Assembly: GCA_022885665.1 (NCBI GenBank)
Contig: JAGQDJ010000068.1
Coordinates: 1 to 64,000, forward strand
From: Triops longicaudatus
Taxonomy: Eukaryota > Arthropoda > Branchiopoda > Notostraca > Triopsidae
Direction: 5' to 3'
Length of the DNA stretch: 64,000 nt
The notes beneath the pieces were generated by a model, which saw only the letters and a program-made list of their open reading frames with translations, made no database searches and was not told the origin of the DNA. Shown here piece by piece: positions 13,434-25,300 of the stretch. Both the position numbers and the translations under genes were made by a program. The stretch's first letter is position 1. Each line of letters starts with the position of its first letter.

Positions 13434-13610
13434 ATTAACCTTGATAAGTCACCGGGAACGCGGGCCATTTTCTGACGTCAAACTGATTATTTTCTCTAGG
13501 GAACTTGAAGAAGTACAACAAAGAATGGAACCTTCGTTGTGCATTAACCTTGATTAAGAAGTCAGCCGAAACGAAGAACAATTCCTGACGTCAAACTTTG
13601 AAGGTTTTCC
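13434..13610. repeat. Diverged direct repeat (period about 109) carrying TGACGTCA
   Basis: Both copies begin ATTAACCTTGAT and end in CTGACGTCAAACT, with a partly conserved middle. Each therefore contains a perfect CRE-like octamer, TGACGTCA. No gene lies close by, so the octamers may simply belong to the repeat. Confidence 0.5.
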
Positions 13611-15077
13611 ACGAGTTTAACAGGATAATTGCAGTAGAGGAGAAAAACGTTAAGTATAGCGAAACAGAAGCAAACAAAATCAAAATAAAAGTTTAACAAA
13701 ATAAAGATATTACTTTTAAGGTTTAATAATTGTAAAATGGGATTCGAAAATGTAGGAAAATGTAGCGTGATATAAGAAACGGCTGGTTTACCAATGTGGA
13801 ATTACTTGGTTGTTCGGATGCATGGATGGAAATATAAACAAGTTGTTATATATTGGAATTCCTTTATAAGTTTCTTACTGGGGTAGTCTTTTGTGAGTAA
13901 TTGCTTGGGTATCGATCAGCAAGCCAATATGAGGCTAAGCATGGGCACTGTTGCTTTCAAGATGATAGGCGAACAGGAAAAAATCGTGCTACTAGGTATA
14001 AAAGACAATAAAGGTACGGAACTAATAAGAAAGATTATAGAAGTCATAAATTTGTTTCCAATGTAGGCTATATATTGGGCCATGGTGATTTTTTGGCATC
14101 ACGACCGTTATTCCGTTCTGCCTATGTAGCTTCTGTCCCGTTGAAAACTGCAGGTGCAACGCGTATGTACTAGTTTTACGTTATAAAAAGTTCATGACCA
14201 TGAAAGTACGCGAAGCGGAACAGGTTCCCGGTCCATAATGCATATACTCCACGCAGGAAGGAGCTCCCTCGAGAGCTTTAGCGTCATTCCCTTTGAGGAA
14301 TTCTTCGGAATCAGTTGGGGATCCAAAGTGTTTTTTTCTCAGGGCCACACGTGTCTAAATGGCTGAAACTAGCTTCCAGCGGCATTTATCTAACCATAAG
14401 CTATAATTAGGATTCAAACGACAGCTCCGAGGATATGCAGTGGTTTAAGTTTCTCTTGTGGGTGTTGTTATGCGAAAGTGTGCATTGTAAATTCATCATT
14501 GGCCGATACAAAACGTAAGAATGCGAGTTTGTGTCTGTGTTTCACTACCCTACACATGTCACCGAAAGCATGCGTTCGCACTAATATCTTAACCCATGGT
14601 CAAAATGACAGGTTTACGGCATTTTCCAATGCTAGCTTAACCAGAGTTGTCGTGCTAAAAGATCCGACTTGACATTACCTTCTTTTCTTTAAAAGTAACC
14701 TACATTGACAGTCGGGTTTGAAGACTTAGGTTAGTTAACCGGGCTTGGGCTGTGGATATCTTAACCATGGTTTGTATGACTTGAATGCGAGTCAACTTGA
14801 ATTCCCATCGAAACTCAGCATTATGAAGTGTTTCAACTTCCGTTAACATGAGATTTTTGTTCTCAAATTATTTACGTAAAAATGGATATAACGCGGTAAG
14901 AGCACGTGGCACGTTAACAGTGGTTAAGGTGCTATTGGCAACACAGCCTGACAGTTTGATTTTAGCACGCAGAGTAGTTTACTAGGTGGCAGTGAAAGCA
15001 CTCGCTCAAGCTGTCTTTTGACGGGAAAAAGGACTTCCTTTAGTTTATTGAGAGTCTTCATTTATTGTCTCGTTTAG

Positions 15078-15408
15078 GACGACTGCGAATTGGACCGGAG
15101 GGCATGCAGAATTTGGCCGAAGCTCGGACGACCAATTGACGAATCGGCAACTATTTCTCTCCACGTTCAATCCCTTTTCACCGGGCGATACCGTCTTTAT
15201 CGCTTTTATGTTTATAATCCCAGTGACTGTGGGCAAGTGGAAGAAATACTCAGTGGGTCGGAGTTCTCTGAATATCCTGGAAACCGTATTGGACCAAGAA
15301 GGTCAACATTTGTTCAACGAAATGGGCCACATCGATGGGAATTTGATACTAAAGCACGTCTGGCAGGAAGGGATGCAAACCAAGTACCGGTCAAAACGGA
15401 AACAAAGA
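15078..15408 (+). CDS. Unidentified exon-like stretch
   Basis: I do not recognise this. A plausible acceptor (tctcgtttag) precedes 15078, and the following stretch is richer in GC than its surroundings and open in two frames for over 100 codons. One frame ends TAA at 15413; a possible donor (GTAAGG) follows 15408. The other frame contains a hydrophobic segment (VFIAFMFIIPVTVGKW) followed by a basic tail (KYRSKRKQRSK), as in a small membrane protein. Neither frame has an ATG near its start. It may be an internal or terminal exon of an unknown gene or chance openness. Coordinates and frame are uncertain. Confidence 0.22.
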
Positions 15409-16687
15409 AGTAAGGATGCCTCTATGACATGAAAAGATTTCCTCCCGCCCCCGTATTTTCCTTGGAAATCCTCCCCTGTGTTCCTTTTTCACTTGAAAGC
15501 CAAGTTCTCGCTGTATATGGACAGAGTTAATTGTAAAGGTTGAAACATGTCACCCTGAAAACCCGTGAAACTGCTCTCTTTAACACTGTTAAACCTATAC
15601 TGTGAATGAGCTTGGGCCCGAAATGGCACCGACATTTTGATTTCCTGTAAAGCCCGATGAGTCATTTGTAGATTTAGACAAACCAACTAGTTTTATCAAC
15701 AGTCGCAGGTTTCCGTAGTTGGTAACCGTATGATTAATAGTGAAATGCAAAATGAGCTTTGTGCTGTCTTTTTGTAAGGACTCAATGGCGCATGTGCTTA
15801 AAACACGCGTATTAATCAACGTGGTAATTTGACTTCATGAAATTGTTGTCGGAAAGAGCTTCATCGTGTTTGGAGTGTTTCTTAAAATAGATTTTCCGTG
15901 AGAGATGTTCTGTTGGTGCGTGAGAAAAATTCTGCCAAAGTCTGTTTCCGTAGTGAATGCTCCAATGTTTTGTTAGTAACTGTTATGTTTCTGTCAATAA
16001 AAGATATCAAGTCTTGTTTCCGAATTTTCCTTCGTATATAGGTCTGTTCGCTTAGGGCGAGCCGGCATCGTACTCGTTATCCCCAAATGCCAGGCAATTT
16101 GAGTCACAAGCACAGTTAAGTTGGTGCACCGCCCAGTCCCATCCCCATTCATGACCCTTTCCCCTATAACGAACCCAATTACTGTCAGTGCAGCATTCGA
16201 TGTTACGTGCAAGGTAGACTTATGACTTATTTCCCCTTCTTTGACCACAAAGTAAGGCTCAACCTACGGTGACCATTTTGGTTAAGAAAAAAGGTTCGGT
16301 ATCATTCGTTCTGTTTACTACCTAAGCGAATACATCTCCCGTTACATTTTCTTACTTCTCCTAGGATTGATGGGCTGACGTCCGTGTAATCGAAAAGTTC
16401 TTTGAGACTTTCTAAGAGAATTTCCAGAGTACTTTAGTTAAATAAATGGAGTGAAAAGTCGTGTCCTCTGCGACCTATAATATTCTCTTGAAAAATAAAC
16501 GTCTTTATTCTACGCAAAAACGGCATAAAAGTAATGGACGTTTCCCGTGTTTAAAGCTTCGGAACAAATTTCTAAAAGCTACGTAGAAAAAAATGAAAAA
16601 GCGCAGACCGTGACTTAATGTAGGCATTGAATGGACATCATAGCCCAAGGGGTCTCCTGTAATTATTTCTGCCATGCCTTGTCAGTG

Positions 16688-16724
16688 CCGTTACGTTTCA
16701 GTCGAAATTACCGAAGCGTAACGG
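16688..16724. promoter_or_regulatory. Hairpin plus GC boxes upstream of the aminopeptidase gene
   Basis: A 12-bp inverted repeat (CCGTTACGTTTC / GAAGCGTAACGG, one mismatch, 13-nt spacer) abuts GGGCGG and, 12 nt further on, CCCCGCC. GC-box-like hexamers about 320 bp before an ATG could mark the promoter, but no TATA box or start site is evident. Confidence 0.3.
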
Positions 16725-17048
16725 GCGGAACCTTTGCCCCGCCTCCAAGCGGGTTGTCCTTCAAGTAGACTAAGTGCAAGGCTCACTTCGTTATCCTGCT
16801 CATGGTGATACATGAGTCTTAGTTTTAAATAAAAAATAAATAAGAATACAGGCTCGTTGGGTCGATTGAAGGTTTTTTAAGCATTCTTCTTTTATCGTGC
16901 AACAAATATTGATGATTGTCACTTATAATCAATCCAGAAATCTTTGGAACTGTTGATCTCAACCACTTGGTAGTCTCGAGACAAGATAAGCAGATAACTG
17001 CTTTCAAACGTTCATGTACGTTCAATGCTGAGAAGTTCAGTAAGCAAA

Positions 17049-20000
17049 ATGGCTGGTGGCAGGTAACGTCCTCTTTCAACCGACTTCCGGCTTCGTTGAA
17101 ACTTGAAGTTAATTTATCATTTTCTAGTTGGAAAGCGTGCCGTATTCAGCTGGTGAAAAGTCTCCAGGAAAGCCACGATTACGATGGCATTGTGTTAGTG
17201 GGCGAGAATACGGAAAACCCGGATGATGCGGTCAAGACAGCGTTGGAACAACAAAAAAAGGTACAATATTTAACACCTTGGGTTAAAGAACTTCCTTTTA
17301 AGATACTGATTTACAGCTGGATGCCGCATTTGCAAAAGAAGGCGGTGTCGTTCCGGTGAGTCTACCTGCCAAGCGTCTCGTGTTCTCACCCACTGGTCCA
17401 TTGAATCGCGATTATGACGACGTGAGGCGTTTTCAAGATGCTGCAATCAAAGGAATCAAAAGGTTTATGGATTCTATTCTGAAGGTAGATGCACTTCAAT
17501 ATTTTTTTTTTTCGTACACAGAGCTTTGTCCGCCGGGATTAAGAAACCCATCTTATCAATTGCTTGTGATACGTCGAAAGACCAACATGATTATCAGCAC
17601 GCTGATATGGTAACCGTGCTAGGAGCCCTCCATGCCTTATACGTGGTCAGTTTTTTGCTAAGTTTATTTATTTATAAGACTTCTAACTTAAAAGATGTTG
17701 TGTTTATTTCGAAATCGCTGAGTAGCCCTTAGAAGTTCGGGAAGCATTGCCCGAGAAGCAACAGAAAGTGGAAGAGTTGGGCATACATAGCCCCTCATTA
17801 CATGATGACAAGTCAATAAACTTGGTTCAAGCGTTGGAGGCTGGAAGGTAAACAATGTTTTTCTGTCTTAATAAACATAGTATAAGACTTTTTTTTAATG
17901 GCCTGCGTCGAGCTCACTCCAAACGTTTCACTTTAAGGAGATTTTGAAGTTTATACTTAGCTTTTAAGATATAAAGTAATTCGTTCTTGTGGGCATTAGC
18001 AGAGACAAAGTCGAAGTGGCCTTTTTAAGAAATTAGGAACCATAAACTTTGAAAAAAAAAAGTATTAACGAGAGTAACTTAACCTTAACTGAGTTCCTAA
18101 TGATGCAAGGTTGGTAGCAAAAAGGTTAGGGAATAAAATAAAGGAGGTAAATGGAGAAGTAAAGGAGTACATTTAATGAGTGTTGGAGCACGGAATATAA
18201 ATTTCCATATTTTCCTGCAAAGGAAGGAAATCAAAGCTGCGCTTATACATTTAGGATCGTTGCCCGGGATATTGGCGGATCCGACCCGGAGCGCATGGCG
18301 GCTCCCCGAGTAGAGGAGTACGTTCGGGAAGTGTTTAAGGACACTTCTGTCTCGGTGGAAGTTATTTCGGACCCAGATACGCTTGCCAAGGAATATCCGT
18401 TATTTGCTGCAGTAAACCGATGTGCCAACGGTAACGAATGTCACCTATTTAGCGTAGATTTATAAGCTGGTCAAAAGCTAAGACACCCTGGAATATTTCC
18501 ATTCTAATAATTTATCTTATATTTGTTTATTTATTGTAATTTTTCCTATCATACATCTAATAATGTTGCTTTCTAATAATCTGTTGTATGTGTTTACTCG
18601 TGTATATACTTTGGAATCTTTCCATTTGAGTGATTCACTTTAGATTTTTATTTACTCGCTAAGTATTTATGTTTTGGGTTCAGGTGTTGAGAGACATCGT
18701 GGCCGGATTGTGTACCTAACTTATGAAGGCAAAGGTCCAATTAAGCAGACGCTATTCTTGGTGGGCAAAGGCGTGACTTATGATACTGGTGGCTGTGATA
18801 TCAAAGCTGGAGGTATTATGGCCGGGATGCACCGGGACAAGTGCGGATCAGCTGCTGTCGCAGGATTTATGCAGGTTTTGGCTGCTTTACAGCCCAAGCA
18901 CTTGAAAGTCGTTGGAGCATTGGCCATGGTCCGTAATAGCATCGGCTCAGACGCGTATGTTGCCGATGAAATCATTACATCCCGCGCCGGGGTTCGCGTC
19001 CGGATTGGCAATACGGATGCAGAAGGTCGAATGGCCATGGCGGACGTTTTGTGCCGAGTAAGTTTTAGGATAATTGCCTACTCTGGTTTTATATGACAAG
19101 GGTATATAGCGGTATTCCGTTTGGGACTGAGAACTCTATCGATCTCCTACTTAATGATCTTCGCTGGGAGATTCTGCAACGCAGTATTACCAATTCCCTG
19201 TGTAACGCTTTTTGCACGAAAGTATATTTGCCTAGTCGGGTTTAAGCTTGAGAGTCTTCTATGGAAAGGTCCATACTATCTGACGTGTAACCTTTAACAT
19301 GGAGTTACTAAAAACACACCAAATTTCCAAGAAATCTGCGTTTCGAAGTAAAGTCCACCCACATCATTTTTAATGATGCTGTTATATTTTGTTTCATTTT
19401 TAAATTTTAGTGTGATACCGACTAAACTTTCGCGTATTCACGGTTCATCTTTAATTGTACTGTAATGCTGTTTTCAGTTTAATTTTATTAGATTTGTTTA
19501 TTTTAGTTTTATTTTAATTTACAAGTTTTATATGTAACGTTTCTTCTGACGAAGGAAAAACTTAATGTTTTGTCCCTGGTATTTACCGATTGTCTAGTTC
19601 CAATCATCTTGTCAAGTTATCGCCGTGTTTAGTTCCTATGACATGTTTGTTCTGTCATTTCTAGCTACTATTCACTGACAGAAAGTATTTCGCGTCGTTG
19701 GCGCTAGCGAAAAGAACGTGCGAAATCCACCAGTAGACGCTAGAACACTGGAAAGTCGTATAACGCTCCCTTGAAGTTCCCTCTTATAATTATTTGTTGG
19801 TTGAAAGGCTTATGGCAAATAGCGTCCAATGGTGGATTTGTAGTTTCAATGGCTTCGCTAGATGACACTAGTTGATTTTGGTAAAGAGTTTCTATTGTGG
19901 TCGAGGTCCCGGCCAAACGGACGGTATCTAAGTAAATATAGGCTATTGCTGGCTTCAGCTGCAGCGAACAAGTCTCCCTGTCCCCTTGGATGTTTGTTAT

Positions 20001-22318
20001 AGAGGTTTTCATATTTTCATGTAAGCGCTTCATAAGGAAATACCTTCGCACTCTCTCTATATACATTTATTACTCTATGATTCAGGGTAATAAGCAAAAG
20101 TGACGTGTAGTGAAAAGAGCTTTTAGCGTATTTTATCCTTGATTTTTCCTAACTAGCACGTTCCCTCATTCCATTGCTAGATGGCAGTATGTTCATGATA
20201 CAGTTATGGCCCGTTTACAGGGAAAACTGGTTTCGCGTAAACGGAAACGCATTAACTGAACCATGTTTACCGTGTGTTAAATAAGGATGCGTTTCACGCT
20301 CTCAGAAAATTTATTCTTAGTGAGCTACAACAAATAGCAAAAAATAAATTTTAATTACACATTTATATAAAAGGTTACCAATTACACTCTGAGCAATTTC
20401 TAACTGCTATCTTTACTGAAAGCTTTTAAAGGATATCGCAAATCACAGAAATAAAATGCTGCCTATTCAAGATAAAATGCACATACTGCATATTCAAGAC
20501 GACGCGCTACGTTGGTCTTCTGATTCAGCGAAGCTGCGTTAGTGCTTCGCATTTTTACATTTTTGAGCCAAAATAATTACCTTTATATTGGAGCAGTATA
20601 CAATCTTGAGCTACAGCGCCGTGTTTCTTGCAATTTTTTAGTAAAAATGTTCGAAATTTCAGACCACGTAAAACGAGAGAAGGAGGTTTCCCATGTATAC
20701 CCCAGATTATCATAAGAGTGTGAACGCAGATACGTGGTTAAGTTCGATGGTGTCTAACCGGAAAGTTCCAAATTTTTCTCGGTTGTAACCAAGATCAAGT
20801 TAGATTTTATGAGCAGTTTTTACTTAGAGAAGAACGCGGTCTACTATTAGTATCAAAGTATTAGAGGCCTTTTCATACATTGTCAATTCCACTGTGTGCA
20901 ACGATAAGGTGCAACGCGTAGCAGTTTTGTAATGTTCGGTCATCTAATATGGGCCCCCGCGTACGGCTTACAAACCCTGAAGGCAGCTGATATGCGTCTG
21001 CACGTATACTGACTTATGGTTTCGTTTACCGTTGACGTGCCTGTAATGTCTTCAGATTCATTGCTGCGCATAGCGTAAATTTGTAACAATAAAAAAACCT
21101 CGAGGAATCCTGTTTTGAAAGCTCTTAGAATATACAGAAATGGTTTCTCGTTGAAAAGATAGCAAAGATACAACGTTGCATTTTCCAAACTCTTAAAACT
21201 TGTGTATGTCATCGTTGAGTAGAAAAGTGCTAATTATGTGCGTTTAATTTGTTAACTTGAAGAATTATGTGTATTTTCACTGGGTTCGACATACGAGAGT
21301 GAACCACGCATAGTTGACGGGTCGTGAAATTAGGTTAAGTAACTTGGATGAAAAATGAACTTGCGTCCGTTGGTCGTCAAACTGCGACGATTTCTCATAA
21401 AAGCACGTACTCTTTACTCAGGAGGATGAACCTAAATTTAGTCTTACTTCTTCGAACAACAACCCGTGAAATACGTAAAGTTGTTCCTTCCTTCGACGTC
21501 TTTCGGTGTACTCCATAGGGAGCAATAGGTTATAATGCTAAGGAGCGTGCAAAGATTCAGTTGAGAGTAACCGTCTTTCTTTTATCATGCCAATGAACCT
21601 TATAATGCAACAAATATACTACGAATGGTTTTGTCCTAACATAAATCGAAATGTTGGTTTGATGGGCCTAGCCCACTCACGTATCGGTAGTAATATGTTG
21701 TTTTTATTAAGGTGAAGGAAATGGCTTTGACTGCCGTCAACCCTCAGCTCTTCACGATCGCTACTCTCACCGGACACGCTGTACTGGCAGTAGGCAGCGC
21801 CTACTCGTTAATAATGGATAACGGTCCAGCTCGTAAGCAGGAAACTGCCACGCTTATACAGGAAGCTGGTCATTTGGTGGGCGATCCCTTGGAAATCAGT
21901 ACCATCCGTCGTGAGGATTATGATTTCGTCTGTGGTAATTATCATTAAAAGCATGGTGAGCTGTTAAAATCTAATGGTGGTTCTGATTCTTAAGGCAAGT
22001 CCGAATATGAAGATCTCTTACAGTGTAACAATCTGCCGTCCAGTCGCACGCCTCGTGGGCATCAAATGCCGGCCGCCTTTATGATCCGAGCTACTGGTTT
22101 AGACGAGGTATCGAGCTCATATTAAGCAAAAAATATTAAGACCATTATTATTTATCTATTCATCATTTAAATTGTTACAGCATGGCTTGAATTCTTCAAA
22201 TCCCATTCCGTATTCGCACTTGGATATTGCAGGCTCTTCGGGGCCATTTCCGGGAGTTCCCACAGCTGCTCCTGTTCTTGCCCTAGCCCGTCATTTCCTG
22301 GCTCAGTCTTTCGCTTGA
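17049..22318 (+). CDS. M17 leucine-aminopeptidase-like protein, W07G4.4 group (complete, 10 exons)
   Basis: Exons 17049-17062, 17128-17260, 17317-17462, 17522-17645, 17726-17847, 18255-18430, 18684-19057, 21712-21934, 21995-22107 and 22181-22318 join in frame to 520 residues, close to the ~520 known for C. elegans W07G4.4. All introns are GT-AG; seven are 56-253 nt, one is 407 nt and one is 2.65 kb. The N-terminal part is the family's regulatory half, and the catalytic half starts near residue 240. The dizinc-site motifs are intact: GKGVTYDTGG (K267, D272), HRDKCG (D290) and NTDAEGR (D350, E352, R354). It should be a cytosolic metallopeptidase removing N-terminal residues; the substrate of this subgroup is not known to me. 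The ATG was chosen because a 14-nt first exon splices in phase to the conserved body. Both flanks are gene-poor. Confidence 0.93.
19058..21711. other. Long intron of the aminopeptidase gene
   Basis: This 2.65-kb intron follows the NTDAEGR exon. It contains two minus-strand ATG-initiated open frames (20066-19740, 108 codons; 21212-20940, 90 codons) that match nothing I recognise. I do not call them genes. Confidence 0.7.
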
Positions 22319-25300
22319 ATCCAAGGATTTATATGTAGTAGAGTTTTTAATTCCCAACGGGTTTCAGTACATGCGTCGTATTAAAGTTTGTATTCCTTTG
22401 CGCCGTTACTACTCTCAAAAACGTAAAAAGTAAAAAAAGAAAATATAATAATAATCATAATAAAATAATAATAATAATAGTATCCAATTAAAAAAGATGG
22501 GATAACAGAAACTAGTTTGAATTGTGGTTAGAAATCCGGAAAAAAATAAAATCTTTAAGAGAGGAAGGGTACAAAATTAAATTGCAGTGGATCTCTGCGT
22601 AAGTAGCTTTTCCGGGAAATGAAGCAGCGGGTAAAGTTGTGAAGAAAGGGAGAATCTCCAGTTGAATTAGGTGAGATTTTCGGTGTTGGGAACAGATCAG
22701 TGCACGAGCAGTTTTTATTCACTTAATAATTTTAAAATCCAAAATAAAGATTTTAGAAATAATTTAAGAGAGGGGAAAGACTGGCAAGCATGAAGAACTT
22801 ATAAAAGAAAGCCGAAGGCAGTAATGTGTCGCAACAGCGACACTTACCGCCTCAAAAACAAACCAAATAATAGTAATAAATTTTAAAAAATACTCATTCG
22901 TATAGTATTCTCAAACTATATAAAATGAAGTGCCGTGACGTTTTCAGAGTACAGGAGAACTCAGGTTTTCACTACCAGTTGGGAATACAGAACGCAGAAC
23001 CCAATTATGAAATATGAAAGATCTTGAATTATGAAAATGTACTGATGAGAGCTTTTGAAACGAGGAATTTTGGGCATAGTGAAGAATAATTCTCGTATTG
23101 CCGAAGAAATTTTACTCTACTTGAAAATGCTGCAAAAATTCGTGCTTGATTTGCCAGTAGATAATAAGAGAAGGAAATTAGTAGCATCGCAATTTAATAA
23201 TTTTTTATATGAAACCAAATGAGATGATTTTATAACCGTGGATACAGTTTGAATGTAACGCGGAAGCAAGGTAGAACACATCGCTCGCGAAGAAAAGCTG
23301 CGTTATGATGATTAGGTCTTTTCAGACCAGGGTGACAAAATCGTAGTTCTACAATAATAACTGTGACATACTCGCGTGATACCCTCCTAATAATCCAGTA
23401 CTTTAGTGTTCGCCCTTAAGGGCATTTGCTATCACTTCCTCGTAATAACTCCGTAACACACGGCTTATTGGACCGCTGGTCCGAAATTTCCGGAAAAAAA
23501 TGACGTAATTCTTACCACAAAGTATATTGCATTATGATCTGGGGATAAAAACATTTTTCTCAGATGTTCGAGTTAAGAAAACATTGTGGAAATGAGAGTT
23601 GAGGAATACTTGAGCTGTTACTAGTTGATTCCAGATCAGTGTCGTAAATCTTTCGCGTATTTCGTCCACACCAGATATATTGATAAAAATAGAGTGAGAT
23701 GACCACTTGAGATACCTGATAAACGTTGGGCCATCCATCCTCTATAGAAATTCGAGGAAGGTGTGATACGTATCGGTGCCCCTGGTTGTCTTTTCAGAGC
23801 AAGAGTTAATATGTCATTTCTTCATATTGCCCAACTTTTGCTGCCTTGATGTAGGTTGAGTTGTAAACGTTTCGTAGCGTGAAAAATTCTCAGGAGGTTC
23901 TTTGGGGAATTTTTATCAGCCGTCTGGCGTACCAGTAGTTACGTTTTGCGTATTACGCGTTTCAGTAGAGGGTTTTCAACTTGTTGGTCATTATAGCACA
24001 ATTAGCTGCACCAACGCGTGGAAGACCACGTGCACGTGGCTTGCGGGTCACACGTACGTGGGTTTTCTCCCTTCACCGGTCAAGAGTCTTAAGATCATCC
24101 ATTCAACCCTCTCTCTCCTTTCGTTGCCATTATCATTTTTGGATCGTCTGACGGATGATTCAAGCGTTCTCCTTCTGGCTCCGGACTACTATTCTACTTC
24201 TGATTCTCGAGTACTGGCGATGACTGTCCCAACCTACGCAAACCTTCACTTCACTTTCTCCTACAGTCCTAAAACAGAACACTTGGCCTGCTTACTGGCC
24301 AACAAAGAAAAGTGGAGTAGTTTAACTGACTGTAGGTGAAACAATGTTACAGCGTCTCCAAGTTGAACTGGTGACCTTATTTACCCCTTAGTGTGGATCT
24401 TACGGTTAAGGTATCACTCTAATGAAACCTAGTTCGCTGCCAGTGATGGAAGACGTCGATTAATCACTGCCTAGAGGTTAAGCTGGGTTAAAACCGCGTA
24501 CTGTTCCTGTTGTTGGTATGAGAGGGATGCTCATCACGGGCCGCGACGTTAGGCAGCCCTTGACATTGATTCTGGGGATAGCGGGAGTTTGGGAGGTGTT
24601 CTGGCCAGGTGGTTTGGACCACGCTTGACCTTTACCATTAGCCGGCTCGACTTTCCTCAGTCGGGGAAGAACCGGCAACAGTATGTGTTAGACCATGCGA
24701 CCCACTCGTTCTTGTTTTTGGCAAGTACAAATTGTCCGTAATAGTGTGACATGACTTTGAATGTTCTCGAAACTGTTTCAAGTAGCCAGGATTGCGCTTT
24801 CTCCTTCAGCTTTTTGTTTACATGCCAAAAGTTGATTCAACCGCAATTACGATATAACCTATGGGTTCCTCTGCAGGACCTAATTTCGTCAGGCGCCATG
24901 CTGGACACAACTCTCTCTTTCTCTGAAAGGCAAACTGACACCAAAATGTCACATTAGTTTTCTAGTCCAAAGTTAGCTACTGGTCATGCCTTGTCTGTAC
25001 TTTATGGGGGACCAACAATTAACAGGATGAGCGAGAAATAACGGGAAGCTGCGAATAGCTACGAACAAATAAGTGACGGAAGTATTAAAGCACTGTAAGA
25101 TCGCGTTATACACTTAAGATCGCGTAAAACACTTCTATAACGATTTTTCAGCTATTGCAGGTGGATTTTAAGGTCCCGACGAGGTTCATTGTGAAGCTTG
25201 AGAAACTAAAAGTTTCGTAATGTGCTAGAAAATTCCACTACACATTTTATAGACTTACTTTTCGTAAGTGCGATATATAGAAAAAAACGAGCACAGACAA

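Larger units (their letters stand above)
3038..15077. other. 12 kb gene-poor stretch with repeats
   Basis: No exon with a recognisable protein family was found on either strand. Open frames are short and start mostly at non-ATG codons. The stretch holds the MITEs, simple tracts and direct repeats listed separately. A loosely conserved phrase (tatggagatttgggcc) recurs near 3335 and 13028, with a weaker relative near 26505, suggesting an old dispersed repeat. Confidence 0.5.

Noticed and set aside
19740..20066. ATG-initiated 108-codon minus-strand frame in the aminopeptidase intron
   Set aside because: No recognisable motif, no splice or promoter context, and such lengths arise by chance in 64 kb.
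23902..24339. 145-codon plus-strand frame
   Set aside because: It begins at TTG rather than ATG and contains no recognisable domain.
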